NCBI RefSeq assembly: GCF_019802055.1
Contig: NZ_JAHVHW010000005.1
Span: 84,346-148,345 of the forward strand
Length of the DNA stretch: 64,000 nt
Source of the DNA: Ferrimonas balearica
GTDB lineage: Bacteria; Pseudomonadota; Gammaproteobacteria; Enterobacterales; Shewanellaceae
Direction: 5' to 3'
Below are positions 35,100-45,541 of the stretch, piece after piece. Within the stretch, counting starts at the first letter, position 1. Each line of letters begins with the position of its first letter. A program made the translations under genes and the position numbers. Under the pieces are notes generated by a model. It ran no database searches, was not told the origin of the DNA, and was given only the letters and a program-made list of their open reading frames with translations.

Positions 35100-36101
35100 T
35101 TAGATCCGGTAGAAGCTCCGGTACCAGTCAGCAAAACGCTGAAGGCCTTCGGCCAGCGAGGTGTCCGGGCTGAAGCCGACGGCCTGACGCAAGTTGTCGG
35201 TATCGGCATAAGTGGTGTAAACGTCGCCCGGCTGCATCGGCATCAGGTTCAGCTCCGCTTTTACGCCCAGGGCCTGCTCAAGCGTCTGAATAAAGGTCAA
35301 CAACTCCACCGGCTGGTGGTTACCGATGTTGTAGAGCGCGTAGGGGGCAGTGGAACGGTCCGGGCGGTCAGTGGTGCGCTCCGCATCGGCGGTGGGGATG
35401 TTCTCCATCACTCGCAGCACCCCTTCGACGATGTCGTCGATGTAGGTGAAATCCCGGCTCAGTTTGCCGTAGTTGTACACGTCGATGGGCTCACCGGCGA
35501 GGATCTTCTTGGTGAACTTGAAGGCGGCCATATCAGGGCGTCCCCAGGGGCCATAGACGGTAAAGAAGCGCAGACCGGTGGTGGGAATGCCGTACAGATG
35601 GCTGTAGGTATGGGCCATCAGTTCGTTGGATTTCTTGGTGGCGGCGTAGAGGCTGACCGGATGATCCACCGCATCCGCTTCCGCGAAAGGCACTTTCTTG
35701 TTCATGCCATAGACGGAGGAGGAGCTGGCGTAGATCAGGTGCGGCACCTTGGTCTGTCGGCACCCTTCAAGAATCGTCACCATGCCGGTGAGGTTGCTGT
35801 CCACGTACGCCATCGGGTTGTCCAGGGAGTAGCGCACGCCAGCCTGAGCGGCCAGGTGCACTACGCGATCAAACTGGTGGCGTTGGAACAGGGCGGCCAT
35901 CCCCTCCCGGTCAGACAGGTCCAGGCGCACAAACTCGAAATGCTCGGACGACGTCAACTGGTCGAGACGGGCCTCCTTCAGGCTGACGTCGTAGTAATCA
36001 TTCAGATTATCCAGGCCGACCACTTGGTGGCCCTGCTCAAGCAGGCGTTGGCTGACATAGAAACCGATAAAGCCGGCGGCACCGGTGACCAAAATTTTCA
36101 T
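35100..36101 (-). CDS. NAD-dependent UDP-uronate (UDP-glucuronate 4-) epimerase
   Basis: This 333-residue short-chain dehydrogenase has the NAD-binding TGAAGFIGFYVSQRLLEQGH, the catalytic YAATKKSNELMAHTY (Tyr-x3-Lys) and SSSVYGMNKKVPFAEAD. The sequence style (DNLNDYYDVSLKEARLDQL) is that of CapI/LspL UDP-glucuronate 4-epimerases that make UDP-galacturonate. It follows ugd with a 2-base gap and a GGAGT ribosome site, so substrate UDP-glucuronate is supplied in the same operon. Confidence 0.87.
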   Translation of the reverse strand: MKILVTGAAGFIGFYVSQRLLEQGHQVVGLDNLNDYYDVSLKEARLDQLTSSEHFEFVRLDLSDREGMAALFQRHQFDRVVHLAAQAGVRYSLDNPMAYVDSNLTGMVTILEGCRQTKVPHLIYASSSSVYGMNKKVPFAEADAVDHPVSLYAATKKSNELMAHTYSHLYGIPTTGLRFFTVYGPWGRPDMAAFKFTKKILAGEPIDVYNYGKLSRDFTYIDDIVEGVLRVMENIPTADAERTTDRPDRSTAPYALYNIGNHQPVELLTFIQTLEQALGVKAELNLMPMQPGDVYTTYADTDNLRQAVGFSPDTSLAEGLQRFADWYRSFYRI

Positions 36102-36103
36102 CG

Positions 36104-37444
36104 TTACTCCTGGATAATGCTAAGGCCGCGGCCAATACCGTAGTAGTGGATGCCGCGCTTGGCCAGACGCTCGGGATCATACAGGTTGCGACCGTCAAAA
36201 ATCACGGGTTGGCTCAACTCCTGCTGAATAAAATCGAAGTCCGGAGCCCGAAATGCCTGCCATTCGGTGCAGATCACCAGGGCATCGGCCCCCTTCAGTG
36301 CCGCCTCCTTGGTGCCCATCAGCACCAGATCATTACGGTGGCCGAAGAGGCGCTGGGTCTCCTCCATTGCCTCCGGGTCATAAGCCTGAACCTTGGCACC
36401 GGCCTGCCATAAGGCCTGCAGCAGCACCCGGCTGGGGGCTTCGCGCATATCATCGGTATTGGGTTTGAACGCCAGGCCCCAGACGGCGATGGTTTTACCC
36501 AGTAGATCATCGCCAAAGTGGCGTCGGATATTGCGCATCAGCACGTGCTTCTGCGCCTCATTGACCTGTTCGACCGCTTTCAGGATCTTCGCGTCATGGC
36601 CAATGCCATCCGCGGTACGGATCAGCGCCTGCACATCTTTGGGAAAGCAGGAGCCGCCATAACCGCAGCCCGGATAGATAAAGTGGTAGCCGATGCGTGG
36701 ATCAGACCCGATGCCACGGCGCACCGACTCAATGTCGGCCCCAAGCTTCTCAGCCAGATTGGCGATCTCGTTCATAAAGGAGATCTTGGTGGCCAGCATG
36801 CAGTTGGCGGCGTATTTGGTCAGTTCGGCACTGCGAACGTCCATCACTACGGTGCGATCCTGCTGGCGGTTGAAGGGCTCGTAGAGTTCGCGCATCACCT
36901 CAATCGCTTCCTCATCATCACTGCCGATGACGATACGATCCGGACGCATGCAGTCGTTGACGGCGGCGCCCTCCTTGAGGAACTCCGGATTGGACACCAC
37001 CTGAAACGGCAGAGGTGCATCCCGCTGCGCCAGGACATCGGCGATGCGGGCTTTCACTTTGTCTGCGGTTCCGACCGGCACGGTGGACTTGTCCACCACC
37101 ACCCTGGGGGCGTCCATATGGCGGGCGATGGTTTCGGCGACCGCAAGCACGTACTGAAGATCGGCACTGCCATCCTCATCCGGCGGGGTGCCAACCGCGA
37201 TGAACTGCACCCGGCCATGGCGAACGCCAAGGCCCGCATCGGTGGTGAACGTCAGTCGCCCAGAGTCGTGATTGTGTTTCACCATCGGCTCCAGTCCCGG
37301 CTCATAGATGGGGACCAGGCCCTGGTTCAGACGATCGATTTTATCCTGATCGACATCAACACAGCAGACGTCATGACCCACTTCCGCCAATACGGTGGCC
37401 TGAACCAGGCCAACGTAGCCGACACCGAATACCGTGACTTTCAT
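36104..37444 (-). CDS. ugd: UDP-glucose 6-dehydrogenase
   Basis: This 446-residue enzyme oxidises UDP-glucose to UDP-glucuronate with two NAD. It has the N-terminal [20 protein letters not shown], the [11 protein letters not shown] and [20 protein letters not shown] regions, the catalytic Cys in [16 protein letters not shown] and [13 protein letters not shown]. It feeds the epimerase gene 2 bases downstream, giving UDP-galacturonate for LPS or exopolysaccharide. Confidence 0.95.
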   Translation of the reverse strand: MKVTVFGVGYVGLVQATVLAEVGHDVCCVDVDQDKIDRLNQGLVPIYEPGLEPMVKHNHDSGRLTFTTDAGLGVRHGRVQFIAVGTPPDEDGSADLQYVLAVAETIARHMDAPRVVVDKSTVPVGTADKVKARIADVLAQRDAPLPFQVVSNPEFLKEGAAVNDCMRPDRIVIGSDDEEAIEVMRELYEPFNRQQDRTVVMDVRSAELTKYAANCMLATKISFMNEIANLAEKLGADIESVRRGIGSDPRIGYHFIYPGCGYGGSCFPKDVQALIRTADGIGHDAKILKAVEQVNEAQKHVLMRNIRRHFGDDLLGKTIAVWGLAFKPNTDDMREAPSRVLLQALWQAGAKVQAYDPEAMEETQRLFGHRNDLVLMGTKEAALKGADALVICTEWQAFRAPDFDFIQQELSQPVIFDGRNLYDPERLAKRGIHYYGIGRGLSIIQE

Positions 37445-37510
37445 GCAATGACCCCTCTACCAGGCAAGACCGTAAGTAACTTCAACCTGGTCAAAGTATA
37501 TGCACGGATT

Positions 37511-38578
37511 TCAGTGGTTTTGTGACAGGGCGAGATTTAGTGCGTCCAGTACCGCGGAGGTCTCAATGCTGGCCATCAGGTCAGGGCCTTTGGCGCGGGT
37601 GCCCCAAGGCAGTTCGGACAGGGAGCGCCCCTTCTGTTGCTCGACGTGGTGCTGGTAACAGGACACCGTGTAGTGCTGTTGCCCATAGGGGCCGGTGCGT
37701 TGTGGATTGGAGTGCGCCATCAGGGCGACCACCGGAGTGCCCTGAGTGACCGCCATGTGAGTGGGGCCGGTGTCTGGTGCCAGCACCGCTTTGGCTCGGG
37801 CAATCAGAGCCAGCAGTGATTTGAGGCTGGTTTGCCCAACCAGGTTTCGAAGTGGTGCCTGGGCATGCTGGACGATGGCGTTGGCTAACCGCTTTTCCCG
37901 CTGGGCGGGACCACCGCACAGCAACACCTGATAACCCCTCTCAGCCAGGTTGTCCGCCACTTCGGCGTAGCGCTCAGGAAGCCAGTTGCGCTCATCTTTG
38001 CTGGCGGAGGGACAGATCAGCACCGTGGGCGTATCGTCGGGGATCTGCGCCCGGGCGAACGCCGTGTCCTGCTCCGAAACCGGGATCTGCCACTGGGGTG
38101 TCGTGTCAGTGACGCCAAGAGATCGGGCAAACCCCATAAACCCGTCAAGTACATGAGGCTCCGCCTGGGGAGCGATACGACGGTTGGTGAACAGCCACTG
38201 CCCCTCTTTGGCCCGGGCCCTGTCAAAACCCACCTTGAGGGTGGCCCGAATGCCCAGAGTGGCCAGGGAGGCCCGCAATGCCACCTGCATATGCAACAGC
38301 AGATCGAAATGGCGGTCCTGAAGGCGTTGCCAGAGTTCGCGGTAGCCCTGGAACCCCTTACTCTTGTCAAAGGGAACCAGTTCCACACCGGGTAAACCTT
38401 TCAGCAAGGCCGCTTCAATCCTGCCCACAACCCAGGTGATCTCAGCCTGCGGGTGGCGACGCTGGATCGCCTGCACCGCCGCAACGGCATGACAAACATC
38501 GCCAATCGCAGAGAGGCGCAGAATACAGAGTTTTTTGGGGGCCAGTAGAAGGCTGTTGCTGTCGGACATTGCAGGCAT
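37511..38578 (-). CDS. GT9-family (ADP-heptose:LPS) heptosyltransferase
   Basis: This protein of about 355 residues has CILRLSAIGDVCHAVAAVQA at the N-terminus and AVLAPDTGPTHMAVTQGTP in the second domain, both diagnostic of family 9. It adds heptose to the LPS inner core. The start is ambiguous between ATG 38578 (MPAMSDS) and ATG 38569 (MSDS); neither has a strong ribosome site. The promoter lies in the 60-base gap shared with the divergent kdkA. Confidence 0.88.
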   Translation of the reverse strand: MPAMSDSNSLLLAPKKLCILRLSAIGDVCHAVAAVQAIQRRHPQAEITWVVGRIEAALLKGLPGVELVPFDKSKGFQGYRELWQRLQDRHFDLLLHMQVALRASLATLGIRATLKVGFDRARAKEGQWLFTNRRIAPQAEPHVLDGFMGFARSLGVTDTTPQWQIPVSEQDTAFARAQIPDDTPTVLICPSASKDERNWLPERYAEVADNLAERGYQVLLCGGPAQREKRLANAIVQHAQAPLRNLVGQTSLKSLLALIARAKAVLAPDTGPTHMAVTQGTPVVALMAHSNPQRTGPYGQQHYTVSCYQHHVEQQKGRSLSELPWGTRAKGPDLMASIETSAVLDALNLALSQNH

Positions 38579-38638
38579 AACATTTGCCGAGGTGGGCAAA
38601 GTGTAAATAAAATACCCGGCTCTACCAAGGAAAAGCCC

Positions 38639-39370
38639 ATGAATATCCTTAGCTTCCCCCCTCATCGCGTACTGCTTGCGCCCCTTGCTCCGGCCTCGTT
38701 GAATGCCGACTGGTTTGATCCAGAGTGGCTGACGGCCCAAGGGTGGGTCACGGGAAGCTCAGACAGCTCTGGCCGTAATCCTGCCTGGTTCTTCCAACAG
38801 GACGGGCAGGAGTATGTGCTTCGCCACTACTGGCGGGGCGGGCTGCCGGGGAAGATCTTTAAGGACGGCTATCTCTATCTGGGGGAAACCCGCTCACGTC
38901 CCTATGGGGAGTTGGCCCTGATGATCGCCCTTCATGAGCAGGGATTACCTGTGGCAACGCCCATTGCTGCCAGATTGACCCGAACCGGACTGACCTATCG
39001 GGCAGATCTGATCACCGCCAAATTGCCGCAAAGCCGGGATCTGGTGAAGGTGTTGAGTGGCCAGCCGATGGCAGCGGAGCGTTGGCAGGAGTTGGGCGCC
39101 GTGCTGGCCCGATTCCACCGGGCCGGTGTTTATCACGCGGATCTCAATGCCCGGAACATCCTGCTGAGCCAGGAGCAGTTCTATCTGATCGACTTTGACC
39201 GTGGTGAACTGCGACAGCCCGGCACGGATTGGCAGCAGGCGAACCTGGCGCGTCTGCGCCGCTCCCTGCTCAAGGAGCAGGGGCGGGTTGAGAGCTTGTG
39301 CTACGACGATGGGGCCGACTGGGCGGCCCTGACGGCGGGTTACAACAAGGTGCTGGCCAGCGCCAGCTGA
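38639..39370 (+). CDS. kdkA: 3-deoxy-D-manno-octulosonic acid kinase
   Basis: This 243-residue protein has the kinase motifs of KdkA: EYVLRHYWRGGLPGKIFKDG, the catalytic-loop VYHADLNARNILLSQEQF, and LIDFDRGELR. It phosphorylates the Kdo residue of lipid A-Kdo, a feature of bacteria with a single phosphorylated Kdo. AAGGA lies 8 bases before the ATG. Its 3' end overlaps the convergent waaA gene by 31 bases. Confidence 0.92.
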   Translation: MNILSFPPHRVLLAPLAPASLNADWFDPEWLTAQGWVTGSSDSSGRNPAWFFQQDGQEYVLRHYWRGGLPGKIFKDGYLYLGETRSRPYGELALMIALHEQGLPVATPIAARLTRTGLTYRADLITAKLPQSRDLVKVLSGQPMAAERWQELGAVLARFHRAGVYHADLNARNILLSQEQFYLIDFDRGELRQPGTDWQQANLARLRRSLLKEQGRVESLCYDDGADWAALTAGYNKVLASAS

Positions 39371-40599
39371 CGCTCGGTGGCGCCGCGATTGGTGTCCACC
39401 ACGCGCTGCCCCTGATGACCCATCTGTTCCGCCTGCTTGCGCAGTGACAGCAGATGCTCCAACTGATCGGCAAGCTCATCGGCGTTGTTGACCAACGCCA
39501 TGCCACCGGCTTGCAGCAGAGTCTGACCAATCTCCTGAAAATTGAAAAAGTGGGGGCCCATCAGCACCGGCTTGGCCAGTGCGGCGGGCTCCAGAGGATT
39601 GTGCCCACCCCGTTCGATCAGACTGCCGCCGACAAAGGCGGCGTCCGCCAGTCCGTATAGGGTCAGCAGCTCTCCCATGGTGTCGCCAATCACCACCTGA
39701 ACGGCTTGCGCAACATTGCCACCTGCGCTGCGGCGCACGGTCTCAAATCCCGCCTCCTTCGCCAGGGTCTCAGCGTGCTCAAACTGCTCCGGGTGCCGAG
39801 GAACCAACAGCATCAGCAGATCGGGGTGGAGCCTCAGCAAAGCACGGTGAGCGGCCAGCGCCTGTTCAAATTCGCCCGGATGGGTAGAGCCGGCACACCA
39901 GATTTTCCGATCCCCAAACCCCGTCTCCCGGGCCTGTTGCAGGTCACCCAGGTTGGCCCGGGACAGATCCAGATCGAACTTCAGGCTGCCGCACAGGGTC
40001 AGCTTGGCGGGATCCAGTCCGAGGGTCACCAGTCGGGCTCCATCTTCCGCATTTTGCGCGGCTACCGCGTCCAGCTCGGCCAGCATGGGGCGGGTCAGCC
40101 GACGGAATCGAGCATAGCCCCGGGCGCTTCGCTCGGACATACGGGCATTGGAGAGCATCACGGGCACCTGGCGCTTGTGGCACTGGTGGATCAGATTGGG
40201 CCACAACTCGGTCTCCATCAGGACCACCAGGCTGGGGCGCAGTCGTTTAACGAAACGCGCGACGACAAAAGGCAGGTCCAGCGGCAGATAGCAGTGCGCC
40301 ACCCGGTCTCCAAAGCGCTGTCTGACTTGCTCAGAACCGCTTGGTGTAAAGGAGGTCACCAAGATAGGCTTGCCCGGATAACGCGCCATCAGTGCCTCGA
40401 TCAGCGGTACGGCTGCCAGGGTCTCCCCCATGGAAGCGCAGTGCACCACGATGGCGTCATTGATTTGGGGCAGAGTCAGCCCGAATCGTTCACTCCAGCG
40501 GTGGCGATATTCCGGGTTTTTTCGGCTGCGCCACAGCAGATAGATCAATATGGCAGGCAACAGCAGAGTCAGCAGCAAGCTGTAGAGAAGGCGATTCAT
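39340..40599 (-). CDS. waaA: Kdo transferase
   Basis: This 419-residue inner-membrane-anchored enzyme transfers Kdo from CMP-Kdo to lipid IVA. It has the N-terminal anchor LYSLLLTLLLPAILIYLLW, then PEYRHRWSERFG, MGETLAAVPLIEALMARYPG, LMETELWPNLIHQCHKRQVP and GGSLIERGGHNPLEPAALAK. Together with kdkA it shapes the inner core. The 31-base convergent overlap with kdkA means both genes share coding DNA at their ends. Confidence 0.95.
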   Translation of the reverse strand: MNRLLYSLLLTLLLPAILIYLLWRSRKNPEYRHRWSERFGLTLPQINDAIVVHCASMGETLAAVPLIEALMARYPGKPILVTSFTPSGSEQVRQRFGDRVAHCYLPLDLPFVVARFVKRLRPSLVVLMETELWPNLIHQCHKRQVPVMLSNARMSERSARGYARFRRLTRPMLAELDAVAAQNAEDGARLVTLGLDPAKLTLCGSLKFDLDLSRANLGDLQQARETGFGDRKIWCAGSTHPGEFEQALAAHRALLRLHPDLLMLLVPRHPEQFEHAETLAKEAGFETVRRSAGGNVAQAVQVVIGDTMGELLTLYGLADAAFVGGSLIERGGHNPLEPAALAKPVLMGPHFFNFQEIGQTLLQAGGMALVNNADELADQLEHLLSLRKQAEQMGHQGQRVVDTNRGATERQLALASTLL

Positions 40600-40759
40600 T
40601 GCAGGTCCCAGCGGGTATTTGGCTTGATGATAGGGAAGGGGCGATGGGCTTTCAAATGCTAACGATTTGTGAAGCTTGCCAATGCCCGACGCTGTTCAGC
40701 CATTGGCCTGTTTGGGAGGCGATGCTACTCTAGCGGCCATCTTATGGACAGGTGACAGT

Positions 40760-41395
40760 ATGAAAACCAAAGATCGTATCATTGAGGCCAGCTGCGAACT
40801 CTTTAATGAGCGCGGCGAACGGGCCGTCACCACCAACCACATTGCCGCCCATCTGGGCATCAGCCCGGGCAACCTCTACTATCACTTCCGCAATAAAGAG
40901 CAGATTATCCGGGCCCTGTTTGCCCAGTATGAGGCCTATCTGGAAGAGGCCTACGGGCCGGTTGAAGACCAGACCGCTTTTGGTGTGATGCAGCGTTACC
41001 TGGATGGCATGTTCCAGGGGATGTGGCGATTCCGCTTCCTGTACGCCAGTCTGCCGGAGATCCTGGCTCGGGATCCTGAGCTGCACAAACGCTACCTCCA
41101 AGCCCATCACAAGGTATTGGCCACTGCCAGCGATGCTTTGCGAATGTTAAAGGCGCAGGGGGTGATGACCATTGAAGATGACTATCTCGAAGAGTTTGCC
41201 GAAGGGATTAAAATGGTCGTCACGTTCTGGATCAGCCACCTGTACACTCAGGCTCTGGATAAACCGATTACGGAACAGGGCGTATCCCAGGGGATGCTCC
41301 AGGTACTGGCCCTGTTCCATGGCTATATTGCGGAACCGGTCCGCCCCGACTTTGAGCGTCTGGTTAAGCATTATCGGGCGATGGCCAGCGAATAA
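40760..41395 (+). CDS. TetR-family regulator
   Basis: This 211-residue repressor has the helix-turn-helix TTNHIAAHLGISPGNLYYHF (about residues 25-44). The ligand-binding half is unassigned. The start at ATG 40760 gives MKTKDRIIEASCELFNERG. It lies upstream of kbl-tdh with a 123-base gap, in the same direction, as seen in Shewanella relatives. Whether it controls kbl-tdh is unknown. Confidence 0.9.
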   Translation: MKTKDRIIEASCELFNERGERAVTTNHIAAHLGISPGNLYYHFRNKEQIIRALFAQYEAYLEEAYGPVEDQTAFGVMQRYLDGMFQGMWRFRFLYASLPEILARDPELHKRYLQAHHKVLATASDALRMLKAQGVMTIEDDYLEEFAEGIKMVVTFWISHLYTQALDKPITEQGVSQGMLQVLALFHGYIAEPVRPDFERLVKHYRAMASE

Positions 41396-41518
41396 TCCAA
41401 GCCTTGTCGGGCCAGTCATCAACAGGCTGCAATCCCTCCCGGTGGCGGCTAAAATGTGCGCCACCGCTGACTCAGCGCCAAGCAACTATAACAACGAGAC
41501 GGACCCATAGGAGACAGC

Positions 41519-42715
41519 ATGTCCACTTCCGCCTTTTACCAGCAGATCCGCGACCAGCTCGAGCAGGTCAAAGCGGACGGCCTGTACAAGAACGAGCGTG
41601 TGATCACCACCGCGCAGCAGGCAGCCATTGAGGTGGCCAGCGGCGAGCAGGTTATCAACTTCTGCGCCAACAACTATCTGGGCCTGGCTAACCACCCGGC
41701 ACTTATCGAAGCCGCCAAGGCGGGTCTGGACGATCACGGCTTCGGCATGGCCTCCGTGCGCTTTATCTGTGGTACCCAGGACATCCACAAGGTTCTGGAG
41801 CAGAAGCTGTCCGAGTTCCTGGGTATGGAGGACACCATCCTGTACTCCTCCTGCTTCGACGCCAACGCCGGTCTGTTCGAAACCCTGCTGGGCCCAGAAG
41901 ACGCCATTGTCTCTGATGCCCTGAACCACGCCTCCATCATCGACGGTGTGCGTCTGTGCAAAGCCAAGCGCTTCCGCTACGCCAATAACGATATGGCGGA
42001 GCTGGAAAACTGTCTGAAGCAGGCCCGCGAAGCCGGTGCCCGCAACATTCTGATCGCCACCGACGGGGTGTTCTCCATGGATGGCGTTATCGCCAACCTG
42101 CAAGCGGTGTGTGACCTGGCAGACCAGTACGGCGCGCTGGTGATGGTGGATGACTCCCACGCCGTTGGCTTTGTCGGCGAGGGTGGCCGTGGTACTCACG
42201 AGTACTGCCAGGTGATGGATCGCGTAGACATCATCACCGGCACCCTGGGCAAGGCTCTGGGTGGCGCTTCCGGTGGTTTTACCTCCGGTAAGAAAGAGGT
42301 GATCGACTGGCTGCGTCAGCGCTCCCGTCCCTACCTGTTCTCCAACTCTTTGGCTCCGGCCATCGTCTCCGCCTCCATCCGCGTACTGGAGATGATGAAA
42401 GACGGTGATGCCCTGCGTGCCCAGCTTTGGGACAACGCGGCCCACTTCCGTGAACAGATGAGTGCCGCTGGCTTTACGCTTGCCGGTGCGGACCATGCCA
42501 TCATCCCGGTGATGATTGGTGATGCAGCGCTGGCTTCCGAGTTTGCCGACCGCCTGCTGGCGGAAGGGATCTACGTCATCGGTTTCTCCTTCCCTGTGGT
42601 ACCCAAAGGGCAGGCCCGTATCCGTACCCAGATGTCTGCCGCTCACACCCGTGAGCAGCTGGACAAGGCCATTGAAGCCTTTACCCGCATCGGTAAAGAG
42701 CTGGGAATCATTTGA
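41519..42715 (+). CDS. kbl: 2-amino-3-ketobutyrate CoA ligase
   Basis: This 398-residue PLP enzyme cleaves 2-amino-3-oxobutanoate with CoA to glycine and acetyl-Co[53 protein letters not shown] and the PLP-lysine motif [14 protein letters not shown] are present. Together with tdh, 11 bases downstream, it forms the threonine dehydrogenase pathway. Confidence 0.97.
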   Translation: MSTSAFYQQIRDQLEQVKADGLYKNERVITTAQQAAIEVASGEQVINFCANNYLGLANHPALIEAAKAGLDDHGFGMASVRFICGTQDIHKVLEQKLSEFLGMEDTILYSSCFDANAGLFETLLGPEDAIVSDALNHASIIDGVRLCKAKRFRYANNDMAELENCLKQAREAGARNILIATDGVFSMDGVIANLQAVCDLADQYGALVMVDDSHAVGFVGEGGRGTHEYCQVMDRVDIITGTLGKALGGASGGFTSGKKEVIDWLRQRSRPYLFSNSLAPAIVSASIRVLEMMKDGDALRAQLWDNAAHFREQMSAAGFTLAGADHAIIPVMIGDAALASEFADRLLAEGIYVIGFSFPVVPKGQARIRTQMSAAHTREQLDKAIEAFTRIGKELGII

Positions 42716-42726
42716 GAGAACCGCGC

Positions 42727-43752
<1,026 letters not shown>

Positions 43753-43770
43753 CCCGCTGACTGAAATCAG

Positions 43771-43802
43771 AAAACGCTTCCTAATCAGGAAGCGTTTTTT
43801 TT
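43771..43802 (+). terminator. Terminator of kbl-tdh
   Basis: A 12-base stem (43771-43782 and 43787-43798) with a 4-base loop and T8 after it, 19 bases beyond the tdh stop. Confidence 0.93.
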
Positions 43803-43832
43803 AACTTCGGTTTAAAGTCGGGTTGCTCTTGT

Positions 43833-43847
43833 GTAAAGATGCGCAAA
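43833..43847 (+). promoter_or_regulatory. CpxR-box-like site upstream of the RND operon
   Basis: GTAAA at 43833-43837 and GCAAA at 43843-43847 are 5 bases apart, matching 9 of 10 consensus bases of the CpxR box. It lies 62 bases upstream of the first gene of the RND operon. Envelope-stress control is plausible but unproven. Confidence 0.3.
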
Positions 43848-43908
43848 GTTTGGAACGCGTTGCTGCAATTGCCGTCCAAGCTCATGTCTCTGAATCCATG
43901 GAAGATCA

Positions 43909-44226
43909 ATGCGTCGCTTTGCCCTGATCCTGATGCTGATAGTGTTTAGCCAGACCGTGCTTGCGGGCCTGGGGGAGCACCGTCCCCATCCGGCGGGGTC
44001 CGTGGAGCACGTTGAGATGGCCGACCATCGCCATCTTGAACTGGCCGATTCCGAGTCTGCCGAGTATGGGGACCTCTGCCTTCATTGCCATTGTCATGGT
44101 GGCCAGAGCGCACTGTTTACCGTTATCGACCTGCCCCAGGGCTGTCCGGCCGAGGTCGAGTTTCTCTGGCTGACCAGTTACCAACCCCCATTCGAGCTGC
44201 GCTTCCTCCCCCCTCCCATCGTCTGA
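43909..44226 (+). CDS. Small secreted His/Cys-containing protein at the head of the RND operon
   Basis: This 105-residue protein has a signal peptide (MRRFALILMLIVFSQTVLA). The mature part is His-rich and has the cluster DLCLHCHCHGGQ, which could bind metal. Its size and position match the CzcI-like or copper-resistance small proteins at the head of RND operons; homology cannot be shown here. It is 62 bases before the outer-membrane factor gene. Confidence 0.7.
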   Translation: MRRFALILMLIVFSQTVLAGLGEHRPHPAGSVEHVEMADHRHLELADSESAEYGDLCLHCHCHGGQSALFTVIDLPQGCPAEVEFLWLTSYQPPFELRFLPPPIV

Positions 44227-44288
44227 TCCTGCCTTTTGCCGAGCGGGCCTGAATGGCCTGAATCTCACTCCTATGCAGGACAGACAAC

Positions 44289-45539
44289 ATGCACAATCCA
44301 ATTCGTGCCGTGGTGCTGGTCATGGGCTTGACCCTGCCAACGCTTGCCGCGGCGACGGGCATGACGCCCCAGGCGTCAAAACAGGTTCTGGAGCAACTCG
44401 ACAACTTGCCCCTGATCCAGATGGAGGCTGCCCGCCTCAAGCAACAACAACTGGCGGTGGAGACCGCCAACCAGGCCCTCTATAACCCTGAGCTGGGCCT
44501 GGATGCCGAGAACCTTGGCAGTGATGAGAGTGACATTGAGTACACCCTGTCGCTGAGCCAGGGCTATGACCGGGGTGATAAGCGGGGATTACAGCGCCGT
44601 GAGGCGGACCTGGCGGCCCAGATCGCGTTGGCGGAATACGGCCTGCTCCGCAATCAGCAGTTGGCTGAGTTGCTGACCGCCTGGGTGGAACTGGATCTGG
44701 CCCAACGGCTTGATCACTTCACGTCGCAAGCTCAGCAGCGCACAGAGGCGATGTTGACCCTGGCCCAGCGGATGGTCGCGGTTGGGGAGATCGCGCCTCT
44801 GGATCAACAGCTTCTGCAGCTGGAGTTGGCCCGTCTGACTGGTGACCGCCTCGCATCCCAGCAGAGCGTGATTCAGGCCCTGGCTAACCTCAGGCAGATG
44901 GGCGGTGAAGCGCTGGTGACTCTGGCCAGTGCCACCCCCTTGTCGCTGGATAGCCCCACCCCTCAAGCAACGCAACGAGTGGCGCTTTTGCCTGCGTTGA
45001 AACCCGCTTACCTGGAAGTGAAGCGCGCCCGAGCGGCCTATGCCCTGCGCCAACAGCAGAGTAAAGCGGATCCCAGCTTTTCCCTCGGCGCCAAAACCGA
45101 CGGTCAGGACCAGAGCCTGGCCTTAGGGGTCGCCATCCCCCTCAATCTTCGCAATCGGTATCAAGGTGAAGTCGCCGAGGCCAATCAGGCCATCGTGGTG
45201 GCAGAGCAGGCCTATTTCAATGCGGAGCGCAACCTGACCATTGAACTGGACGCGTTGAGGCAGGCATTGAACCTGCTGCAGCAAGGCCAGCGCCAATGGC
45301 AGAACCTGGCCAGTGAGCCGCTTCGCGAGAGCCAATCTCTGCTGGAGCGGCAATGGCGTGGCGGTGAAATCGCGACGGCCAACTATCTGCAATCGCAGCA
45401 GCAACTGACCGATACCCAGGCCAGTGGCGCCGAACTGGAAGCGGCTCAATACCGGGCCTGGCTGGCCCTGATGGCCGCCCGCGGCGAACTGGAAAGCTGG
45501 CTGAGCCAGCGTGCGCAAATCACACCGATTGAGGGATAA
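44289..45539 (+). CDS. TolC-family outer-membrane factor of RND efflux (CzcC-like)
   Basis: This 416-residue protein has a signal peptide (about 1-22) and two TolC-like repeats of long helices (LGLDAENLGSDESDIEYTLS, LNLRNRYQGEVAEANQAIVV). It forms the channel of the tripartite pump. It lies 2 bases before the adaptor gene, so the operon is translationally tight. It is the only TolC-family gene near either RND pump in this window. Confidence 0.88.
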   Translation: MHNPIRAVVLVMGLTLPTLAAATGMTPQASKQVLEQLDNLPLIQMEAARLKQQQLAVETANQALYNPELGLDAENLGSDESDIEYTLSLSQGYDRGDKRGLQRREADLAAQIALAEYGLLRNQQLAELLTAWVELDLAQRLDHFTSQAQQRTEAMLTLAQRMVAVGEIAPLDQQLLQLELARLTGDRLASQQSVIQALANLRQMGGEALVTLASATPLSLDSPTPQATQRVALLPALKPAYLEVKRARAAYALRQQQSKADPSFSLGAKTDGQDQSLALGVAIPLNLRNRYQGEVAEANQAIVVAEQAYFNAERNLTIELDALRQALNLLQQGQRQWQNLASEPLRESQSLLERQWRGGEIATANYLQSQQQLTDTQASGAELEAAQYRAWLALMAARGELESWLSQRAQITPIEG

Positions 45540-45541
45540 CC

